DNA from: JAJPXC01 sp964520525
GTDB lineage: Bacteria; Bacteroidota; Bacteroidia; Bacteroidales; Muribaculaceae
Direction: 5' to 3'
Assembly (NCBI GenBank): GCA_964520525.1
Contig: CAZFNR010000006.1
Coordinates: forward strand, 17,035 to 81,034
DNA: 64,000 nucleotides
Below the pieces are notes generated by a model, which saw only the letters and a list, made by a program, of their open reading frames with translations, was not told where the DNA came from and did no database searches. The position numbers were made by a program, and so were the translations under genes. This document shows positions 51,734 through 62,100 of this stretch, piece after piece (the stretch's first letter is position 1; each line of letters opens with the position of its first letter).

Positions 51734-53413
51734 TCACAGAATGTGTTTCTTTTTTAAAACTTTAATATCCAAAGGCTTCAACCCCGAGTGTTCCAAAGCC
51801 ACTTTTTCGTTACGGTCGGTGAGATAACATTTAGCCGGGGCGATATAAGAGCCGGATGCCAAAGAGAGAGTAGAATCACGCCGGCTGAAATCTATGCCTG
51901 CAAGGTCAACAATGGTATGAAAAAGGCTCACAGAGGGTGACATATAGCGCTCACGATTACCGATAAGATTTTCGAGCTTGCCAGGATGGCGGCCAGTATA
52001 GGTTGAGGACAACCACACAAGTGCGGGGACATGGAGCTGTGTCGCTGTCGGGACGGGCGACGAATGGAGGAAACGATTGCGCTCATCATCGAAAATATCC
52101 TCTCCATGGTCAGAGGCATAGACCACTACCCCACTCCATTGACCGGCCTCTACTAACGTCATCAAATCGGCGAGATAGCTGTCGATATATCTAATCGTGT
52201 TGTCAAACGCATTAACAAGCTCGGCCCGGTGGGAGGCGTTGGCATCAACCGTGCGGTCGGGGACAAAGTGGCTGAAACGGTCGTCATAGCGATCCCGGTA
52301 GTTGAAATGGGAGCCATAGGTGTGCAGCACTATGAACTGTTTGCGCTTTGAAGTGTCGGCAAGGCATTTGTCGACAAGATTGACAAGCTCGCCATCGATA
52401 TGCTCGCGGCCATCATCTTTCAGAAACACCACAGAATCAGCTTCAAATCCGAAATAATCGATATATGAGCCATTGCGACGCTGGTTTGAAAGAAATACAG
52501 TGTGAAATCCGGCTTCTTTAAACGCCGTAATCACACTTTTGCGACAGTTGATGGAATCGAAGTCGGATGCGGTGAGGTCAGACAGCATCATCGGCACACT
52601 TTTGTGAGTGGTGTTGGACTGAGTAAGGGCCTTTGAAAATGATACGAGCCGTTCCATGGATGAAAGCCGCGGGTTGGTTTCACGACCATATCCCAGCAGC
52701 TGCCAGTTGTCGGCCCGCGATGTCTCCCCCACGACAAGGAGATAGACCTCACGCTCGGCATCGGAGTGGGTTGGCCGGGAACCAAAAGAGAAATGAGCAC
52801 TGGTTACGGGGTAGTCAGCCGTATCAATCGCGCGGCTAACCGCCGTAGCGAGGTTATGAATCACATTAATGGGGAATATATCCCTATTGACAGAAAAGCT
52901 GCCGACAAAAGCGACAGATAGCAACAAGAGCGCCACCCCGACAATGAAAAGCGCAGCCGAGACCTTGCGATAACCCCTTTGAAACAAATCGGAGAGATTG
53001 CGACGGCGGCACAGGTCGACGATAGCCCACACAATCATGGGAACATATAGCACTACAACCGTTCCGATGGCCACAAGCAGGTTGCCAAGCAACTCTGACA
53101 CCTCACGGGTATTGGTCGTAGCGACGTTCAGGAACATATCAACAGCGATAATCGATTCGCCATAGAGATAGAGCAACACTATCTGAAAAGCTGAAAAAAT
53201 CATGAACGGTAGGCAACAAAGCACCGACACGCCTATACGTTTTGTCAACGACAGAATCAAGCCGTAGAAACCAAGCGGCAAAAACAAGTTGGTCGCAGCC
53301 GACAAAAGAGGAAGATTCTCCGTGTGATTAAGAGCCGCATTGGGTATGATTAACAACAACGGAAATATGACAGCAAGCCGTTCGGCCTGCGTAAAAGATT
53401 TAAAAAGCTTCAT
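51734..53413 (-). CDS. Membrane phosphoethanolamine transferase-like sulfatase-fold protein
   Basis: A 559-residue protein with five N-terminal helices (about 12-190) and a periplasmic alkaline-phosphatase/sulfatase-fold domain. The nucleophile region LVVGETSRADNWQLLGYGRE contains the threonine that carries phosphoethanolamine in EptA-type enzymes. HTYGSHFNYRDRYDDRF and VVYASDHGEDIFDDERNRFL supply metal and substrate ligands. It probably decorates lipid A or another envelope glycan with phosphoethanolamine, which often raises resistance to cationic peptides. The start overlaps the end of the upstream barrel gene by 14 nt. Confidence 0.87.
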   Translation of the reverse strand: MKLFKSFTQAERLAVIFPLLLIIPNAALNHTENLPLLSAATNLFLPLGFYGLILSLTKRIGVSVLCCLPFMIFSAFQIVLLYLYGESIIAVDMFLNVATTNTREVSELLGNLLVAIGTVVVLYVPMIVWAIVDLCRRRNLSDLFQRGYRKVSAALFIVGVALLLLSVAFVGSFSVNRDIFPINVIHNLATAVSRAIDTADYPVTSAHFSFGSRPTHSDAEREVYLLVVGETSRADNWQLLGYGRETNPRLSSMERLVSFSKALTQSNTTHKSVPMMLSDLTASDFDSINCRKSVITAFKEAGFHTVFLSNQRRNGSYIDYFGFEADSVVFLKDDGREHIDGELVNLVDKCLADTSKRKQFIVLHTYGSHFNYRDRYDDRFSHFVPDRTVDANASHRAELVNAFDNTIRYIDSYLADLMTLVEAGQWSGVVVYASDHGEDIFDDERNRFLHSSPVPTATQLHVPALVWLSSTYTGRHPGKLENLIGNRERYMSPSVSLFHTIVDLAGIDFSRRDSTLSLASGSYIAPAKCYLTDRNEKVALEHSGLKPLDIKVLKKKHIL

Positions 53414-54596
53414 TTATACTGAATAAAAATCCCGACTCGTGTTTACCAAAACCATAATCGAGCCGTACATTAACACGTTTTTTAAATTCCCAGCGATAAC
53501 CGATGCCAAAGTTCGGAAGTGCCATACGCCAACGCAATGCATCGAACCGCGGAAACACCGTACCAAGGCCTGCCCATACAACGATGCCGTTGCGCCGCCA
53601 AATGTGCTGCCGCAATTCAACAATGACATCGGCTTCGTTTTTATCGCGGTACCTGCCTTCATAGTAGCCGCGGAGGTTACTGCTTCCGCCAACGGTGGCC
53701 ATCATGCCCCAAGGGACATCGCCATAGTTGAACAAAGCATGAATACGGGTCGCAATGACACCGCCGCGCCACACGCTATGATAGGAGTTTGCCGACAGCT
53801 CGGTGCTGTTGAAAGCGTAATCGTTTCCCATGAAACGGGCAAAAAAACGCTGACCGAGTTCGAGAAACAGGCCGCTATAGGCGTTGGTAAGGTGGTCGCG
53901 GGTATCGTACTGGATTATAAATCCGGGGCCGATGTTGACGGTGTGCATACGTTGCCCCAACCACAATGCGGAATTCTCTGCATTGCGCCCTATGACATAA
54001 TTGAATTGCGCAAGCGGCCCGATATAAAGGTTTGGAATAACATGAGCAAGAAATTCGACCGAAATTTTAGACTGATAGCGGTCATAGTCGGTTTCATTGT
54101 TGTCGTTGGAGCCCATGTCGTAGCCAATACCCCAGAATTTGCTCGGAAATGAGAAGAAATAGAGATTGTAGTTGAGACGATAACGATTGCGGGGGAAGAT
54201 ATGATTGCCTCGGATGCCGAGCAGATAGAACCCCGACGTTGACAGGTCGCCATAGAGCGAGACATTGGATTTCGGAGTCAACGAGTCACCGGGGGCGGAT
54301 GAGTAGATTCCAGCCGCGACAAGACCGAGACCGAGTTTTGTATCGGAGGCGTAATGGGGGCCTCCGATAAAACTGACATCAAACCGCTTGTCGGAGTGTT
54401 CGCGATTTGAATCACCGAAATAGTCGAGTACTTTCTGAATAAAACCGCATTTTTCTGCCGGACGAGGGACGGTGTCGGCAACAATCACTGTGGTTGTCGC
54501 CGCGCTGTCAGATAGGGACACCGTCTGTTCGGCCGCCGCCATTACAAGCGACAGCGCAGCCGACAAAAACAGTGTCAAAATTTTCAAACGCCCCAT
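53400..54596 (-). CDS. Omp85-like outer membrane beta-barrel without POTRA domains
   Basis: A 398-residue secreted protein: signal peptide about 1-22, a short linker, then a surface-antigen (BamA/TamA) type barrel. Evidence includes alternating aromatic strands, GGSSNLRGYYEGRYRDKNEA (the L-R-G-Y pattern of Omp85 loop 6) and a terminal strand ending in Phe. No POTRA repeats fit in the N-terminal part, so it is unlike BamA itself and resembles patatin-type or small 16-strand barrels. It is co-transcribed with the phosphoethanolamine transferase-like gene. Confidence 0.78.
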   Translation of the reverse strand: MGRLKILTLFLSAALSLVMAAAEQTVSLSDSAATTTVIVADTVPRPAEKCGFIQKVLDYFGDSNREHSDKRFDVSFIGGPHYASDTKLGLGLVAAGIYSSAPGDSLTPKSNVSLYGDLSTSGFYLLGIRGNHIFPRNRYRLNYNLYFFSFPSKFWGIGYDMGSNDNNETDYDRYQSKISVEFLAHVIPNLYIGPLAQFNYVIGRNAENSALWLGQRMHTVNIGPGFIIQYDTRDHLTNAYSGLFLELGQRFFARFMGNDYAFNSTELSANSYHSVWRGGVIATRIHALFNYGDVPWGMMATVGGSSNLRGYYEGRYRDKNEADVIVELRQHIWRRNGIVVWAGLGTVFPRFDALRWRMALPNFGIGYRWEFKKRVNVRLDYGFGKHESGFLFSINEAF

Positions 54597-54623
54597 TTTT
54601 CAAACCCTCGAGATTTCAGAATA

Positions 54624-54631
54624 CAAAGATA
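54624..54631 (-). promoter_or_regulatory. -7 promoter element of the barrel/transferase operon
   Basis: TATCTTTG on the minus strand, 27 nt upstream of the start codon. No clear -33 TTTG. Confidence 0.6.
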
Positions 54632-54803
54632 CAACAATACCTTCAATCTCGCATACCTTGATAACGAACGTAATTATCAAAACTGGCCGAGAAGTTGTGA
54701 AAAAACGCTTAACCGCGAGGCAAGCCTTCTGATTGCCCACGTCTCGCACTCACAGACCCGCCATAACCGACGGCGACTATTTACTCGGATAATTTACTTT
54801 GGT

Positions 54804-54841
54804 CAAAAAAACATACGCCGCGGCAAGTATGCCGCGGCGTA
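54804..54841 (-). terminator. Terminator of the methylmalonyl-CoA mutase operon
   Basis: A perfect 12-bp stem, TACGCCGCGGCA (54814-54825) with TGCCGCGGCGTA (54830-54841), AGTA loop, and on the minus strand TGTTTTTTTG after it. Confidence 0.93.
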
Positions 54842-54869
54842 GTTATATTAACGTGAAGCGTGAGGAGGT

Positions 54870-57002
54870 TTAGTCGGTCTGAAGGAGTTCGAGCATCTTG
54901 ATTGCAGAGACGGGGATGCGGGTTCCGGGACCGAAGATGGCTGCTACGCCAGCTTTGTAGAGGAAGTCATAGTCCTGTGCGGGGATGACACCACCTGCTG
55001 TCACCATGATATCCTCGCGGCCAAGTTTTTTAAGCTCGGCTATAACCTGCGGAATCAGGGTCTTGTGTCCGGCAGCGAGCGACGACACGCCAAGAATGTG
55101 GACGTCGTTTTCGACAGCCTGACGAGCGGCTTCGGCCGGTGTTTGGAATAGCGGGCCCATATCGACGTCGAAACCGCAGTCGGCATAACCTGTCGCTACA
55201 ACTTTAGCGCCGCGGTCGTGTCCATCCTGACCCATCTTGGCAATCATGATACGCGGCTGACGACCTTCTTTCTTAGCAAATTCCTCACACATTTTCTGTG
55301 CTTTGAGGAAATCGGGATCTTGTTTTGTTTCGCTTGAATACACGCCTGAAATTGTTCTGATTACTGCTTTATAACGTCCGACAACTTCTTCGCACGCATC
55401 GGATATTTCGCCAAGCGTGGCGCGGAGACCCGCTGCTTTTACAGCGAGGTCGAGAAGATTTCCCTTTTTGGTACGGACACATTCGGTGATAGCGGCGAGG
55501 GCTTCCTTGACAGCCGCCTCGTCGCGGTGGGCCTTAACGTCGTTAAGACGCTCGATTTGTTCGCGTCGAACTTCGGTGTTGTCGATTTCAAGAATGTCAA
55601 TCGGGTCTTCGTGGTCGAGACGGTATTTGTTGATACCGACGATTGTCTGGCGACCTGAGTCGATGCGGGCCTGGGTGCGAGCCGAAGCCTCCTCGATGCG
55701 CGATTTGGGCAGACCGGTCTCGATTGCCTTGGCCATACCGCCGAGCTTCTCGATTTCCTGTATATGCGCCCAAGCGCGATGAGCGATTTCGTTGGTCAAA
55801 GATTCTACATAGTAAGAACCGGCCCAGGGGTCGATTTCCTTAGTGATATAAGTCTCTTCCTGGATGTAAATCTGGGTATTACGTGCGATACGCGCCGAGA
55901 AGTCGGTGGGGAGGGCGATAGCCTCGTCGAGAGCGTTGGTGTGGAGCGACTGGGTGTGGCCCAAAGCTGCGCCCATAGCCTCGATACAGGTACGGCCGAC
56001 ATTGTTGAAGGGGTCTTGCTCGGTGAGCGACCAGCCCGACGTTTGAGAGTGGGTGCGGAGTGCGAGCGATTTGGGATTCTTGGGGTTAAACTGTTTCACA
56101 ATCTTAGCCCAAAGCATACGAGCCGCGCGCATCTTGGCAATCTCCATAAAGAAGTTCATGCCGATAGCCCAGAAGAACGACAAGCGGGGTGCGAAAGCGT
56201 CAATATCCATACCTGCGTTAACTCCAGCGCGGAGGTATTCCAAACCGTCAGCGAGCGTGTAGGCCAACTCAATATCACATGTCGCACCGGCTTCCTGCAT
56301 ATGGTAGCCCGAAATTGAAATCGAGTTGAACTTAGGCATATTCTGCGATGTGTACTCAAAGATGTCGGCGATGATACGCATCGAAAATTCGGGCGGATAG
56401 ATATAGGTGTTGCGCACCATGAATTCCTTGAGGATGTCGTTCTGAATGGTTCCTGCCATCTCCTCAAGTTTAGCGCCCTGTTCAAGACCCGCGTTGATGT
56501 AGAAAGCGAGCACGGGCAACACGGCGCCGTTCATGGTCATAGACACTGACATTTTATTCAGCGGGATACCGTCGAAAAGCACCTTCATATCCTCAAGAGA
56601 GCAGATGGACACACCGGCTTTACCGACATCGCCTACCACGCGCTCATGGTCGGCGTCGTATCCGCGGTGAGTAGCGAGGTCGAAAGCGACTGACAGGCCC
56701 TTCTGTCCTGAAGCGAGGTTACGGCGGTAGAAAGCGTTAGACTCTGCCGCGGTAGAGAATCCGGCATACTGGCGTATGGTCCATGGACGCATAGCATACA
56801 TACCGCTGTAAGGGCCGCGGAGATAAGGGGGAATACCTGCTACATAGTTAAGATGCTCCATACCTTGAAGGTCATCTTTGGTGTAGATTGGTTTCACGGG
56901 AATCAGCTCGGGAGTGAGCCATTCTTCGCCGGCTGCCACAGGGTTGTGAGTGGCATTGAATGCGTCGGCTGCGATATTTATATTTTTAAAATCGGGTTTC
57001 AT
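54870..57002 (-). CDS. mutB: Methylmalonyl-CoA mutase, large (catalytic) subunit
   Basis: A 710-residue adenosylcobalamin enzyme interconverting succinyl-CoA and methylmalonyl-CoA in propionate formation. The N-terminal barrel has GPYSGMYAMRPWTIRQYAGF, whose tyrosine and arginines contact substrate, and THRGYDADHERVVGDVGKAG. The C-terminal cobalamin domain has MGQDGHDRGAKVVATGYAD, whose histidine ligates cobalt, plus GVSSLAAGHKTLIP. It is encoded 9 nt after the small subunit. I saw no cobalamin riboswitch in front of the operon. Confidence 0.97.
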   Translation of the reverse strand: MKPDFKNINIAADAFNATHNPVAAGEEWLTPELIPVKPIYTKDDLQGMEHLNYVAGIPPYLRGPYSGMYAMRPWTIRQYAGFSTAAESNAFYRRNLASGQKGLSVAFDLATHRGYDADHERVVGDVGKAGVSICSLEDMKVLFDGIPLNKMSVSMTMNGAVLPVLAFYINAGLEQGAKLEEMAGTIQNDILKEFMVRNTYIYPPEFSMRIIADIFEYTSQNMPKFNSISISGYHMQEAGATCDIELAYTLADGLEYLRAGVNAGMDIDAFAPRLSFFWAIGMNFFMEIAKMRAARMLWAKIVKQFNPKNPKSLALRTHSQTSGWSLTEQDPFNNVGRTCIEAMGAALGHTQSLHTNALDEAIALPTDFSARIARNTQIYIQEETYITKEIDPWAGSYYVESLTNEIAHRAWAHIQEIEKLGGMAKAIETGLPKSRIEEASARTQARIDSGRQTIVGINKYRLDHEDPIDILEIDNTEVRREQIERLNDVKAHRDEAAVKEALAAITECVRTKKGNLLDLAVKAAGLRATLGEISDACEEVVGRYKAVIRTISGVYSSETKQDPDFLKAQKMCEEFAKKEGRQPRIMIAKMGQDGHDRGAKVVATGYADCGFDVDMGPLFQTPAEAARQAVENDVHILGVSSLAAGHKTLIPQVIAELKKLGREDIMVTAGGVIPAQDYDFLYKAGVAAIFGPGTRIPVSAIKMLELLQTD

Positions 57003-57011
57003 ATTTAGATT

Positions 57012-58871
57012 TTATTTTAAAAGCCGGGCGTTGAACGCCTGAAGAGTTTCAAGAACATTGCTGCGCACATGGATGAAGTTGTTGATTCCCTTGGCTTGCA
57101 GCTCCTCGGTGCAAGCGGGGGCACCGGCAACTACAAACTCCGCGCGACCTTTAAGAAGCTCAAACGCTTCAGGAGCAAGGGCGGCATACTCATCGTCGGA
57201 AGAACAGAGGACTACGATATCGGCAGCTTTTTCCATAGCTGCGTTTACACCGGCCTCAACCGTGTCGAAACCGATATTGTCGATTATCTCATAACCGGCA
57301 CAGCCAAAGAAGTTGGCTGAGAACTGAGCGCGTGCGAGTCTCATGGCGAGGTTGCCAATAGTGAGCATGAATACTTTAGGACGGTTGGCCGCACGCTCTG
57401 TGGCGAGACGCAGGTTCTCGAAGTCGCTTGCCTGACGCGATGAGTTGAGAGCTTTCTCGGGATTGTTGGACTCGTTGCACCCACAGCCACACCCACAGCC
57501 GTCGTTCTCGATTTTCTCAGCGGCCATTTCATTGAAGTTGGGGAACTGGTTTGTGCCAAGCAGAATCTCCTTGCGCCGCGCCATATCGGTGTGGCGTTTT
57601 TTGTTTGACTCATTGACAGCGGCCTGGATAGTGCCTGCGTTGACAGCCGCAAAGAAGCCGCCTTTTTCCACAATATCAAGGAAGAGTTTCCACGCCTCGT
57701 TGGCGAGTGAAACGGTCAAAGTCTCCACATAGTAGGAGCCGCCTGCAGGGTCAACCACCTTGTCGAGGTGGCTTTCCTCCTTGAGCAAGAACTGCTGATT
57801 GCGCGCTATGCGCTCAGAGAATGCGTCGGGAGTTTTATAGGGAGTATCGAACGGCACAACGGTAATCGAGTCTACGCCTGCGAGAGCGGCAGACATGGTC
57901 TCGGTCTGGCTGCGCAGGAGATTTACATGAGCGTCGTAAATCGTCTGATTGAAGCGTGAGGTCGAAGCGTGGACGTGCATTTTGCAAGCGCACTTGCAAG
58001 CAGGCTTATATTGCTCCACGATTTGCGCCCAAAGCATACGGGCAGCGCGGAATTTGGCGAGTTCCATGAAATAGTTGGAAGAAACGCCCATATTGAATTT
58101 TATGCGGCAACCCACCTCTGTTGCGTCCATACCGGCCTCGGTGAGGAGAGTCATCCAATCCGCGCCCCAAGCGAGAGCGTAGCCCATCTCCTGATAGATG
58201 TAGGCACCGGCATTGGTCAGCATATCAGAATCGACAGCGAGCACTCTGAGATATTTGACATCCTTGACCGCTTCGATGATTTCACGAGCTTGAGCCGCGA
58301 TAGCTACTGTATTTATATCACGGCCATGTTTCAACGCGCCTCGCAATGGATTGTAATCGACAGAGCCGCGGAACGTTTCAGCAGCACCCGCTTCAACCAC
58401 TACGGCAGCAAGATTACGAGCCAACTCGACGCAATGGTTATGGCATGTCGAGAGGTTCACTTCGATTTTTGTCAGGTCAATGTCTTTCAGTAGTTTTTTA
58501 ATGTCACCAATCCCAACGCAGTTTTTTGGAAGACGATAGCCGATTGAGTTAACACCCTTTGAAATCGCATCAAGCGCTTTCTCATTAGCCTGCTCAATAG
58601 AGTCGGCGATAATTTCCTGACGAGTAAGCCACTCGTTATCGGCACGTGTTCCACGGATGTAGGGGAACTCGCCGGGAAGCGAGTCGGTAGTTTTAAGGTC
58701 GGCGATATCCTCAGCCCGATACATCGGCTGGACATTAAAGCCTTCGTTTGTTCTCCACACCAGTTTTTTCTCAAAAGGCACTCCTTTGAGATCAGCGTCC
58801 ACCTTAGCTCTCCACTCCTCTGTGGTGACAGGCGGGAACTGGTCGAACAATTTTTCTTTCTTTTCTGCCAT
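57012..58871 (-). CDS. mutA: Methylmalonyl-CoA mutase, small subunit
   Basis: The 619-residue non-catalytic partner of MutB. It has the same barrel-plus-Rossmann plan but lacks the cobalt-binding D-x-H-x-x-G in its C-terminal domain (IDNIGFDTVEAGVNAAMEKA instead), as expected for the small subunit. The linker between the two domains carries a striking run of alternating Gly and Cys, DGCGCGCGCNES, with cysteines at about 459, 461, 463 and 465. It is the first gene of the operon, after a promoter at 58961-58990. Confidence 0.95.
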   Translation of the reverse strand: MAEKKEKLFDQFPPVTTEEWRAKVDADLKGVPFEKKLVWRTNEGFNVQPMYRAEDIADLKTTDSLPGEFPYIRGTRADNEWLTRQEIIADSIEQANEKALDAISKGVNSIGYRLPKNCVGIGDIKKLLKDIDLTKIEVNLSTCHNHCVELARNLAAVVVEAGAAETFRGSVDYNPLRGALKHGRDINTVAIAAQAREIIEAVKDVKYLRVLAVDSDMLTNAGAYIYQEMGYALAWGADWMTLLTEAGMDATEVGCRIKFNMGVSSNYFMELAKFRAARMLWAQIVEQYKPACKCACKMHVHASTSRFNQTIYDAHVNLLRSQTETMSAALAGVDSITVVPFDTPYKTPDAFSERIARNQQFLLKEESHLDKVVDPAGGSYYVETLTVSLANEAWKLFLDIVEKGGFFAAVNAGTIQAAVNESNKKRHTDMARRKEILLGTNQFPNFNEMAAEKIENDGCGCGCGCNESNNPEKALNSSRQASDFENLRLATERAANRPKVFMLTIGNLAMRLARAQFSANFFGCAGYEIIDNIGFDTVEAGVNAAMEKAADIVVLCSSDDEYAALAPEAFELLKGRAEFVVAGAPACTEELQAKGINNFIHVRSNVLETLQAFNARLLK

Positions 58872-58960
58872 GATTAGGTTCTATGAAATTAGGTTTATTT
58901 TTACAATCTTTTATTTCTTATCACTCACACCGTTGTCTATCGGCAAGAGTATGCGTCTCG

Positions 58961-58990
58961 CAAAGGTAATAAACTTTTACAAATGCCAAA
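58961..58990 (-). promoter_or_regulatory. Promoter of mutAB
   Basis: On the minus strand TTTG (58987-58990), an 18-nt spacer, then TACCTTTG (58961-58968). The spacer is one shorter than usual. Leader about 85 nt. Confidence 0.6.
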
Positions 58991-59041
58991 AATTTCGGCC
59001 CAATTATTCCAACAGAGGCCTGAAATCGCCACAATGGCGGC

Positions 59042-59091
59042 CTAAAAGCGACGATGCTGCGCCGCCATTGTTTCGGGACGGCACAGCATCG
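59042..59091 (-). terminator. Terminator of the large adhesin-like gene
   Basis: CGATGCTG and GCCG (59052-59064) pair with CGGC and CAGCATCG (59079-59091) with one mismatch; on the minus strand CGCTTTTAG follows. Confidence 0.8.
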
Positions 59092-59117
59092 CGGCTATGT
59101 GATTGCTGGGATCAGGC

Positions 59118-62100
59118 TTACTTGACTACAATCTTGGCAACGGTGCTGCCGGCACGGACAATGTAGACGCCAGGGACAACGCCTACCGCAGTGCGCGACG
59201 ATGTCGCACGACCCCGGTAGAGAGTCATTCCGCTTGCGACGGCCACGGTTATGTCAAGACCTTCGGCATTGCTGATGACGAGGTCGCCACCCTGTTGGGT
59301 AATAGTCACGTGACGGTCGGCTGCAATGTTCTCAACTCCTGTAGCAATGAACTCGTAGTTAACACCGGCCGATTCTCCATGTCTTTCGTAGACTGCGGTA
59401 ACGGTGTAGAGGCTCGACGCTGTCGTTTCAGGGGTATCGTCAACATACGAACAGTTCTGGACGGGAAGCGGATTGAGTCTCTCGCCGTCGCGATAGATGT
59501 TATAGCCTACGAGCACGAGGTTGAGGGGGAAGTTGGCTGGCGTGAATGTCACGTCGTCGATAAACAGGCCGTATCCATTGGTCGTCATATCGCGCAATGC
59601 AAAGAAAGCAGCTCCGGCAGGCAAGTCTACGCTGTATTGGGTCCACCCGTTTGGCACTTTTATAGGCCAACCCTCAAGAGTCGAAAAATCGGTGACAGCA
59701 ATTGTATCGACTGTCGAATAAAGCACTTCCAAGCTGTCGGCGTATCCTTCATTCATTGAAGCGGCATAGAATTTGACAGTCTGCTCCTGGCCTCCGAGCG
59801 GTGGCGAAACCGCCCAGTCGTCAACCTTTCCAAAGTCTTTTCGACACATTGAGAATATGAACTTCTTGCTTGTGTGATTATTAGCCAATGAATAATCCAC
59901 GTTCAATACATCCGTGTCCCAAATCCAGAACGAGCCTTTATTATCGTATTTATCAAACCATCCATCAATTTCTACCAGCTGAGTTTGGTCAACATCGATA
60001 AATGTCCAGTCGCCATAGGTGTTATCCAACGCAATTCCGTTTTCAAAGCCTTCGGTGATTTCGGTAAGCGGTCCCTGGTCGGTGTACTCAGGCTCTACCC
60101 ATGAAAGGGTAACGGTGCCAGCCGTTTGAGTTGCTGTGAGATTTGTCACTTTGGGCAATGTCGAAGTTATTGCATTGACAACTATGTCAGCGACGTTATT
60201 ATCCGGATTCTCGTCAAGGTCATAAATCGCTTTCACCGTATAGACTACCGAGTCAGTTGCAAACCGCGGCATCGTCACGTCAAACGTGTGGGTAGCCCTT
60301 CCCATCATTACAAGGGTATCGCCCGGCAACTCGTCTACAAGCTTTCCGTCGGCATAGAGTTGCAACGCATACTCGTCAATCGTGCTCATCCCGGCATTAG
60401 CCACTTGAGCCTCTATGGTAAAACTATCACCGGTTTTGACCCTTGACGGCGCTTTCACATTGTAAATTGCCAAGTCTTTGTCAGCATAGTCGCCTACCGT
60501 TATATGGTCGATAATAGACATAGACATACTCATATCTTCAGACCTCAAATCAGAGCCAATCTTAATCTGCACCACTGAATCCTTATAGGCCGACATATCA
60601 ACCATAACCTTAGTCCAACCTTCACTGTCACCGCAAACTTCGGCGACTGTTTTAGAATAGATTGTTTTCCATTCATAGTCGTTGAGTGTACGAGCCGACA
60701 CGACAACGAGATTGGAGTCTACTGCCGTACTCGGCATACCAACTGCCGGGAAAAGATTGAATAGGTCAAATGTCACAACCGGAGACTGCGTTTCTTCAAG
60801 CGATACCAATGCCGATTGAATGTTCGCAGTAGACTGAGTCGAATTCCTACCGGCAAAAACGAGGAACCCGCTGCCGTTATCGCTTGATTGCACCGCATTA
60901 TTCGCATCATTTGCGGTGTAAATAACAACATATGAGTTTTCATCGTTATAAGGCAGCCAAACACCGTCATATGATCTATTTGCAAATGTCTCAACGACGC
61001 TATTCAACGGCTTTCCAACAGGAACGGGGTCTATCAACAATGGTTCATCGCTCTCCTTGCTGTCAAAGTATGCGCTCACCATAAATAGCGGTATAGTCGG
61101 AGTTGATGGCGGGAACTGAATGGTCCTGACGGTATCGGTAGACATATCGTTATACTGGGCCCAATTGCCATAGTTATCATCATGAATATAGAGTTTATAC
61201 GAACAGGGTGCATCAAACTTCAACCCATTGACATCGTACTCTACCGGAGACCAGCTCAATTGCAATTCGCCAAGTTCATCGGTGCGACGCGCAACCGCAT
61301 TGGCCACATTTTGCGGTCGAGCATATCCGAAGTGAACATCTTTTGACACATCCCCTCCGCGTCCGTCGGCGTTGTAGGCCACAAAAGTATAAGTATAGTC
61401 GCCGATTACAGTTACCGTGTCAGAGAAAGCAATGGTATCTCCCGGCGCAGGGTTATCAATGGTCTTCACCAACGTGCCTGGTGAGCGATAAACCTCCAGT
61501 TTGGTCAAGCTATCCAAATCTTGACCCTGGTAATTCTTAGTGGGAGCCACTATCGCAAAATCAGCCACATAGGGATTTTGGGGATTTGCCTTTGCCGAAA
61601 GCACAACCGGAGCTACAGGTGCCGTTGGATTGTCCCCTCCCTCTACCGACAACTCATCGATATAGAGATAATACTTATCAGATCTTGAGATGCCGTGAAT
61701 ACCGATATAGTACCGGCCATCAGCATCAGGAGCAACCGAACCGGAGTAAGTGGTCGTCGATGTTTTATCAACCGTAGTCGTATCAATAACCATATCAGTC
61801 ATCGACTCAATTTTGGGCTGATTGCCTAATTTCACCTCAAACCGCTCAGGGAGAATTGAGTTATAGCAACGCGCAGCGACATTGACCTTGTAGATTAAAC
61901 CTGCTTTCAGTTCCATAGGCGGTGTAATCAACCAATCGTCCATTACTCGAATTGGGTTGTACTCGATAACCATATTATTCATACCGGGTTCCCAGGTTTT
62001 TCCATCTTTGTTGGCATCGATAATAGTCCACGATTTGAGTGCGTCCTCTATAAATATCGATTTATACGGGGGCGTCTGTGGAGTCGCTCCGATAACGAAC

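Noticed and set aside
58872..58960. Cobalamin riboswitch before the B12-dependent mutase operon
   Set aside because: The leader is only about 85 nt and AT-rich, without a B12-box-like sequence or long-range pairing that I can see.
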